Shown: positions 48,601 through 57,600 of the stretch, one piece after another | Layout: each line of letters starts with the position of its first letter | Position numbering within the stretch: position 1 is the stretch's first letter | NCBI GenBank assembly: GCA_949128115.1 | Contig: OX421963.1 | Span: 35,819,979-35,883,978, forward strand | Direction of reading: 5' to 3' | DNA from: Anaspis maculata | Lineage: Eukaryota; Arthropoda; Insecta; Coleoptera; Scraptiidae | Length of the DNA stretch: 64,000 bases | Notes under the pieces: generated by a model | Seen by the model: only the letters and a program-made list of their open reading frames with translations | The model's database searches: none | Told to the model about the DNA's origin: nothing | Made by a program: the position numbers and the translations under genes

Positions 48601-51600
48601 TTAATTGAGTACATTTTTTTATAGCAGTTCTTACAAGCATAGCATTTAGAAACAACCAAACTGGCTGATATCATCAAGCTAATTCCTTCAGTTTCGAGCG
48701 CAATATTTTCTGATTAAGTGTTTTCGGCAGTGCCTCTACAAATTTCACGCTACCTTGTAATTCCTTGTAGTTGGGGAGTTTACCTGAAATGTTCATAATT
48801 AAAAAGCAATGAAAAGCTTTCAAGCTGCGATTAACTTGATACCACTCAAGCACTTAAGAATATCCTGTTCGTCAATTTCACTTTCTGCCTTTTTTACAAC
48901 CAAGGCCAACGGTACTTGTCCGGATTTTTCATCAGGGATACCAACTACGGCCGCTTCTTCAATGCCAGCAATTTTAAGCAGAACACTTTCTAGTTCCAAA
49001 GGCGAAATCTGAAACGTAACAATTACAAGTCATGCGCTGTCCTTATGCCTTCAACTAAACGGACTTCTATCACTGTTTATTAGCCGCCGTCCCTTCACGC
49101 AAACACGACAGATTTTTCGAAAGAGGATCATCAAGGAGATTCAATTAAATATGATGTGTCTCAATCACACTGTTTGGTTCTGTGATCACGTTCAACTTAT
49201 CACACCTCAGTCACTGACAATAATGTATCGTTATCAACAAAGCCCTCACGAACACTATACGATCCATCAAATTTTTTTTTTAATTTGTTGTTAACTTGAA
49301 CTGTTTTACATACTGTGAATTCCACAAAAACATTCAAGAGGATGAAGCTAACTTCCGGTTAAGTAATTTTTTTTATATCAGTGATACGAAAACGGCAAAT
49401 CTATCGATATTCTCTTGTTATCTTCTGTGCAGGCAATATGAATCTCTTCACCTCAGTTAGCTACAATTAACCAAACAAAAGTCCATCCAACCGCAAGTTG
49501 GCTTAATAAATATACCTACATACTCAAAACATTTGAAACCGTCATTTGTTTCGTTTAAAGACGTCAAAATGCATACCTTAACCCCTTGACACTTGATCAT
49601 GTTTTCAGCTCTATCAATGAAGTAGAAAAATTCGTTCTCGTCATAATATCCCAGATCTCCGGTTCTAAAGAATCCATCATAATCGAAATTGCCCTTGGCC
49701 GCTTCCAGATAACCCTGCATGACACCTTCGCCTTTGATACAGATCTCTCCAACTTGATGCGCTCCCAAAATTTCATTACTTGCATCGCAGATTTTAATCT
49801 GATAAGTTGGCAGAACTTTCCCGACGCTGTTTGGCTTGGTAACGTATTTCGGCATCATTAAAACTACACCCGAAGTTTCGGTCATGCCGTACGCCTGTCG
49901 TATCTGAACGTTGTTCAAATGTCCCTCGACGGTTTTCTGAATATCCACGTCCACTGAAGACGATCCTATTATCAAATCTTGGATTGAGCTCAAGTCGTTT
50001 TGTGTTTCGTTCAACACTTTAAGCACTGGCGGTGCAACGCAGAGTTTCGTCACTTTGTGTTCTTCTATTAGCTTTGGAAACGTTTCCGGTAGGGCTTTAT
50101 CCGTTAAGATTAGCTTAGATTCGAAAACTATCCCCGAAAGAGATAATGCTATTCCGTAGATGTGGTAAAGCGGAAGGTACTGTAGGACTGTGTGGGTTTC
50201 GTTCAAGTCCACACCGTTCGGGTTCCTGAAATCTACAAGATGAATACCAAATTGATCAAATAATTTTTTCTCACACCTTGAATTGCTGAGGAAGACCCTG
50301 GCGTTGTTGTGTGTCAATTTAACGTTATTGAACGGCTCGTTAGCTGACGTCATTATCAAACACACGTCGTTTTTATCACTTTTTGTCGGGTAGAAATTCA
50401 AAATTTCAATTTCGGAAACGTTCCAGAAGTCCTTGAAGGTGCCGATCTCGCTCAGAACTTTGGCCGTGTTGTCGTCATCGAATAGTAGAATCTGTGCATC
50501 GCTCGATCCTTCTCTGCTCAAATTCACCATGAGATCCACGGTTTTTTCACAGCAAAATATCAAAGTTGGTTTTATGAGCAACAGCAGCTTTTTGAGCTCA
50601 TCCGAAGTGTGTCCTGGATTTATGGGATTCATCTTGGCTCCCACAAAGAATCCCGCTATGATTGCCACTATGTATTGCCATTTAGTTTCTGAAATTATCG
50701 TTACGACGTCGTTTTTCTTCAAACCGATTTTCTTCAAGTTGACTGAAAGCTTTATGGCCGATTGTAAGGTCTTGTCGTTGGTCAATTCGCGTCCTTTCAG
50801 TATATCAACCTAAATTTCGAGATCATAATAGAAAAATTTCCCAAACCCCGGCTTTACAGATGTTTTAAATTCCAGATTATCTCTACTTCAAGCTTTGCAA
50901 TCTTAAACTCAAAGTTGTGATTTCAACATAATTAAAAGTTGATCTCTGCTGTGTGAAACCGAGGGTTACAATTATGAATAGATATTCTTACCAAGATAAC
51001 TTGTACTTTTTGTTGCGTCGTTGCATTTTTCTTAACTAATTCGTTGTAGATTATTTCGCCAATCGATTGATGCGGAAAATAATTGCAGTCCGGAGGGCCA
51101 AGTTTTATTTTATTTTCACACATTTTGAATGCAGTCTAAGCTGGCACTGAAATCACTTTTAAAATCGCTAGCTTCTAATCATTATCCTCAACATGCTCCG
51201 TGTATTTGCGTAATGTGTTAACGCTGAGACGAAGGCTAGGTATCTAATCGTCATCTTATTCACACTTCATTCTTTTTCACGCAAGTACCTGGTAATAAAC
51301 ACCAAACAACAAAAAAAAAGCATGTGTAAAATAAGTTGCATATAACGCCATTCCCTATTGTGATTCCGAAAAAAAAAGAATAAATTATTCCGTCAGTGGG
51401 TTGACGCGCCACTACTTTTAGTATCCTTTCAGCAAGTTGAATGTTGTAATGAATTTACCCATCCCATCCTCTCAAAGGCGAAGTTACAGTTTGACACTTT
51501 GACCCCTCTAATGCAATAGGTAGAATGGCATGCAACAAATCAACTCATTGTATTCACATCGATTTGTATGGCTTGTATGGTAAAAAGTTGCATATTTTTC

Positions 51601-54600
51601 ATACGACTTACGGCTAAAATTAAAACTTGCGGCTAAATAAGCTGACTGAACGCACCTTAAGTGAGGTTGATTAAACCCATACCTTAACACAGAAAGAACT
51701 CAGCATTAAAACAATCAGATGAACTTGAAAGAACCAAGTGTATATGCCAGTAGTGCACTTCTTCTTGAGTGAATCGGTAAACATAGAATTGGTACAGGGT
51801 GTTCACGATAAAATTCACCCCCCCTCTAGGAGATTCCCCTTTGAGACATTTTGAAAAACTGAAATTTTTTTCTCAACGATTTTTTCCAGGGATCTTGAAT
51901 CGATCGTCTAAAAGTTTTCAATTGGTACCGTATACAGGGTGTAACATGTAACTTTTTTATTCCAAATGCAACACCCTATATTTTATTGCGTCATTTGATG
52001 AAGCCGAGGATGAAGCCTTTCTTTCTGATCACTTGTTGAAATAAATCATAAGTGTCATATATATTTGTAATCAGAAAAAAGGCTCCACCAAATAACGGAC
52101 TAAAATATAGGGTGTTGCATTTAAAATAAAAAAGTTATATATCACACCCTGTATACGGTACCAATTAGAAACTTTTAGAGGATGGATTTGTGGTCACTGG
52201 GAAAATCATGAAGAAAAAGTGTTCAGTTCTTCGAAATATCTTGAAGGGGAATCTACTGTAAGGGGTGCATTTTATCGTGAACACCCTGTACATACCAGGT
52301 TAGCTTTTGAAAACTATATCCACCTGCAATAACTCCAGATTCCTAACGAAGATGTCTTCGAGCAAAAACAGGTCGATTTTCATGTCGAGGGGACATCCAA
52401 AACATACATTGGCGAATTTCTATCTTTAGCCCCCTCGCCTCCACTCACCCTAACTTTGAAATTTCAAATGACACCACCTTTTTTCTATATATCAAATCGA
52501 GTAGAATCAAATTCTCTTTCCGAAAAGAATATTTATAGGAATTCTAATCTCACCCCCTTCTTCCTAAAATTCCCGGAGTGTCCAATTTAATATTCTTGAC
52601 CTCTCAATTCTCTCCGATGCCGTCAACAGCATCCTGCACAGCATCGAAAGAAAAAAATTTCTGTGGAAAAAGTTACACCCAAATCCACCCCTGTTCATCC
52701 CTTGCTTCCCCCCACCTCACCTCAAGAATCTTAAATGACAACACCTATACTTTGTGATACATTTAACTGAAGGAAATTGCATTCTATTTCTGAACAACAT
52801 TTTTTCGAAGATTTAAAAACCCCCCGTTTCCCTCCTAAAATACTCCAAATGTCAAATTTGATGAGGGGGGGGGGAAGGGGGGGGGGGGTTGGAAATAAAA
52901 AAAAATAGTTTTTAGAAAACGCATTCAATTCCCTTTAATAGAGATTTGAAGAGGTAGTGTCATTTGAAATTTCAAAGTTGGGGTGAGTGGGAGCGAGGGA
53001 GCTGAAGATAGAAATTTTCCAATGTATGTTTTAGATGTCCCGTTCGATATAAAAATCGACCTGTTTTTGCTCAAAAAAATATTTGCAAGGAATCGGAAGT
53101 TATTGCATGTGGATAGTTTTTAAATGATCACCCGGTATAGGTATCTACCTATCAAAAAAGGGTTACCAAGGGGGTCTGTATTTAGCACAGGAAGCGATTC
53201 TGGTTTGAGTTATTTACTACCTGCCACCTAAAAAACGTTGAATTTGACGTAAACAGTAAACTTGTATCGATGCGGAGCTTTTGTCAAAAGAAATTCCAAA
53301 GTCTTCTCTAAATTTAATCTCGCATAAATGCCCATGTATTTTCACGAAATCAAGTACATCCCGTAAACTCCAAGTACCCTCGGGCTCAAGGAAACTGCTA
53401 CAACCGATACGGGGTGTACTGATTTGGCATTTTGCATGTTATAGTGACAAGAATGCCAAAAATTCATGAAGTCAGCACACTTCTTCGGAAATACTGTTTT
53501 CTTTTTTATTATTGACACTAGGCACAGCCGGCTTATGGAATTCAGCACTTCATCGGCGACGCAGTGCAACACTAAATTGTTATTATTTGGTGCTTTCCTT
53601 TTACAACCTGAACTAAGTATTCTGACCTAAGTTGTTAGTGGTATCTCACTTTCGCGCATGTGATTTCTTGCTCTTTCTCTCTCTAACTTAGATCAGGTCA
53701 GTGAGTTTTGTTGTTAAAGGAAAGCACCTATTGTAGTTCTTAATTGTTATTTTTAAGGAAGATTCTTGCTAACTTGACATTCGAGATAAATAGGCTACTA
53801 AACTACTTGACAATTGAACTGCAACACCTAAAAATTAGGTGCGTTTTAAAATTGAGATAGCTCGAAAAATATTTGACAGATTCCAGAAATTCAGGCATGT
53901 GAGGGAAGATCATTTCTTTGACTATCGAGTGCTGGTATTGATGATAAGTTTGATTGCACAATTTGTCATATACAGGGTGCCAACGGAGAGCGTGCAGATA
54001 TGGGCAACAAATTTTCTCAACAAATTGTGCTCAATTTTCTGAAATATGCTTTTTCTGATTAGGAAAAAGAAATAGAGATATTGTTTGTTTTCAAACGGCG
54101 TCCATATTTGATTTGCTTACGAAGATTTTCATTTGAACCTCCACATCCCCTAGAAACTACCCCTTTTGGGACACCCGTCTAACAACAAGATAGTGGGGGG
54201 GTTAGCGGAATGATCTGTGCATTTTGTGATCAAAGCATGAAATTTGGCATACTTGTTCAGAAGACCCTCCTTCGCAATTCCAGATGTGGCGCCACGCGAG
54301 ATTTTGCGCCAGAGACACTGTATTGCGGTTAATATACCTGCTAGGGGTAAACTCTGCAAAAATGGTTCCTGGCCGGTCTCTGGTACCGCAGTCGGTATTT
54401 TTTAGTTCTGTTTAGTTAAAACTACATGTAGAAATAAGTGAGGAGTACATTTTCACAAGCAAAGTTCCAAATGCTGCCTTAATACGTTGTTTTAATACAT
54501 TTTAAGGCCAACTTTGTTTTAGTACAGGAAACATGGTAAAAAATTTGCCAAAACCTCGGCAAAGATATGAACGTCCTGAAAATGTCATATTCTGTCCAGA

Positions 54601-57600
54601 ATTATGTGCCCTACTACATATCTAAAATTACCAAAAAACGCACCTCGAAGGTTTGAGTTATTGGAGGAGGGGGGGGGGTGAAAAATTGCAACTCAAAATG
54701 AAAGGTATAGAACCCGCTGGAACCCGTCAATCCAATGGATGCAAATACGTCGTAGTTCGACGCATCACAACCAGTTGATACAATTTTGGAACAAAAAGTG
54801 TCGATCATTGTTGAAGGGGGGTCGTGGGGAAGGGCGAAACTCGGCTGGGTGGCTCTTTTTCTTCCTGGGCCATGAAGAATCGATCACGACAAGATTGGTA
54901 TCTTTTCCGACTAATTCAATGTCCTGAACTTGAATCCGATATGTGAATTTGGATAAAAACAAGTTCGAACAAGTTAACTTTAGAAAACCTGTTTTTTCTT
55001 TGACAATTTTCACAAAACTTTTTTCTACTGTTAGAGGTATTCATCTTTGAAAACATCTCAGAGGTCATTAGACTAAGCTGTATTCTTCACGAAAATCATC
55101 CATTCGATCTGTAACTTTGTTTTTCGAGGTAGGAAAAATCGATTTGAACTCTAGTCGGCACTGCCCGGCGTCTACTAATGACCAGAACACTACAGCATGC
55201 ATCTTCAAGTAATAACTCAATTCCCTGTATTGCGATTTATGACGATTTTGTTTATGTTATAGGGAATTCAGTTCTGCACAGATCCTCAAACTTTCAAAGA
55301 TGAGTTATAATTTTTCAGATAGTTTGGGCTATTTTCATTTAAAGATGCATGGTGTAGTGTTCTGGTCAGTAGTAGACGCCGGGCCCTGCCGACCAAAGTT
55401 CAAATCGATTTTTTCTATCTCGAAAAACAAAGTTACAGATCGAATGGATGATTTTCGTGAAGAATACAGTTCAATCTAAAGGCTTCTGAAATATTTTCAA
55501 AGATGAATGCTTCGAACAGTAAAAAAAGTTTTGTGAAAATTGTCGAAGAAAAAACAGGTTTTCTCAAGTTAACTTGTTTGAACTTGTTTTTGTCCAAATT
55601 TATACACAGGATTCAAGTTCAGGACATTGAATTTAGTCGGAAAAGATACCAATCTTGTCGTGATCGATTCTTCATGGCCCAGGAAGAAAAAGAGCCACCC
55701 AGCCGAGTTTCGCCCTCCCCCGCGACCCCCCTCCAACAATGATCGACACTTTTTGTGCCAAAATTGTATCAACGGGATGTGATGCGTCGAGCTACGATGT
55801 ATTTGCATCCATTGGATTGACGGGTTCCATCGGGTTCCATACCTTTAATTTTGAATTGCAATTTTTTACCCCCCCTCCAATAACTTGAAGTCTCGGGGTG
55901 CGATTTTTGACAATTTCAGATATGTAGTAGAGCACTTAATTCTGAACAGAATATCAAATTTTCAGGACGTTCATGTCTTTGCCGAGGTTTTGGCAATTTT
56001 TTTACCATGCTTCCTGTACTAAAACAAAGTTGGCCTTAAAATGCATTAAAACAACGTATAAAGGCAGCATTTGGAACTTTGCTTGTGAAAATGCATTCCT
56101 CACTCATTTCTACATGTAGTTTTAACTAAACAGAACTAAAAAATACCGACTGCGGTACCAGAGACCGACCAGGAACCATTTTTGCAGAATTTACCCCTAG
56201 CAGGTATATTAACCGCAATACAGTGCCTCTGGTGCGAAATCTTGCGTGGCGCCACATCTGGAATTGCAAAGGAGGGTCTTCTGAACACGTATGCCAAATT
56301 ACATTCTTTTATCACAAAATGCACAGATCATTCCATTTTTGGCCGTTAACCCCGCCACTAAGATAGGCAATGCTTTATTTAAAAGGCCTCAGAAAAGTAC
56401 TCATCAATAATTGGATTGAAATAAGGATACTATGATGACCCCACACGTACAGCTCCCTAAAAACCACCCCTTGACTTCAAGGGACAGGAACAGGGTTGGT
56501 ATGATAAGACATGCAATACATAAAAATTCCAAAAAACGGTGTTTTCAACAGTTCCACTAAAAAAGTGATGCTACACGATGACCCTTTGCGTAGGTCATCC
56601 CAACAGCTACCCTCTCGAAAAAAGAACTACCCTTTAAAAAACCAGTACTTCCGCAATACCTCATTTGTTGGATTTTTTTTTTAATCTGTAGCAATAGTTT
56701 GCCGCTACGATGATTTCATTCACATATCTACCCCTTCAACTACCCCTTCAATATCGCATAGCCTTTACCTTGATGCGTTATTTACGAGTTGAAAGAACTT
56801 TTGCCTACCAGCCGTTTCATTGCAATGATGGTGTTTTCCACGATGATGGTACAAAACCTTTCCTGAAACTACCCCTAGAAATCACCCCTTCCGTAAAAGG
56901 TATGCGATATCTCATTTGAAAGCTCAGAGAAGGTGCGATTGAATAAGTTCAAAATGATTTCGCGATGACCTTACACGTAGGACGGTATTGCGGAAGTACT
57001 GGTTTTTTGAAGGGTAGTTTTTTTTTCGAGAGGGTAGCTGTTGGAATGACCTACGCAAAGGGTCATCGTGTAGCATCACTTTTTTAGTGGAACAGTTGAA
57101 AAAGACGTTTTTTGGAGTTTTCATGTACATATTGCATGTCTTTATTAATACCAACCCTGTCCATGTCCCTTGATGTCAAGGGGTGGTTTTTAGGGAGCTG
57201 TACGTGTGGGGTCATAGTAGTGTTCTTCTTTCAATCCAATTATTGATGAGTACTTTTCTTAGGCCTTTAAAATGAGGCATTGTATATCTTGTTGTAAGAC
57301 GGTGTCCCAAAAGGGGTAGTTTCCAGGGGATGTAGAGGCTCAAATGGAAATATTCGTAAGCAAATTCAATATGGACGCCGTTTGAAAACAAACAATGTCT
57401 CTATTTCTTTTTCTTGCTCAGGAAGTGCATATTTCAGAAAATTGAGCACAACTTTTTGAAAAAAAAAGTTAGGGTCAAAATTTCAAAATCGTTTCGGCAT
57501 AATGATACAACCTATCAAAAGCAGGTGATAGAAAAAATCTCGGACTTTTTTTTTCGAAAGTTGTACAAGGTGAAAGATTTCCCATATCTGCACGCTCTCC

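Noticed and set aside
49586..50813. Plus-strand ORFs of 91 and 126 codons
   Set aside because: Antisense shadows of ligase exon 2.
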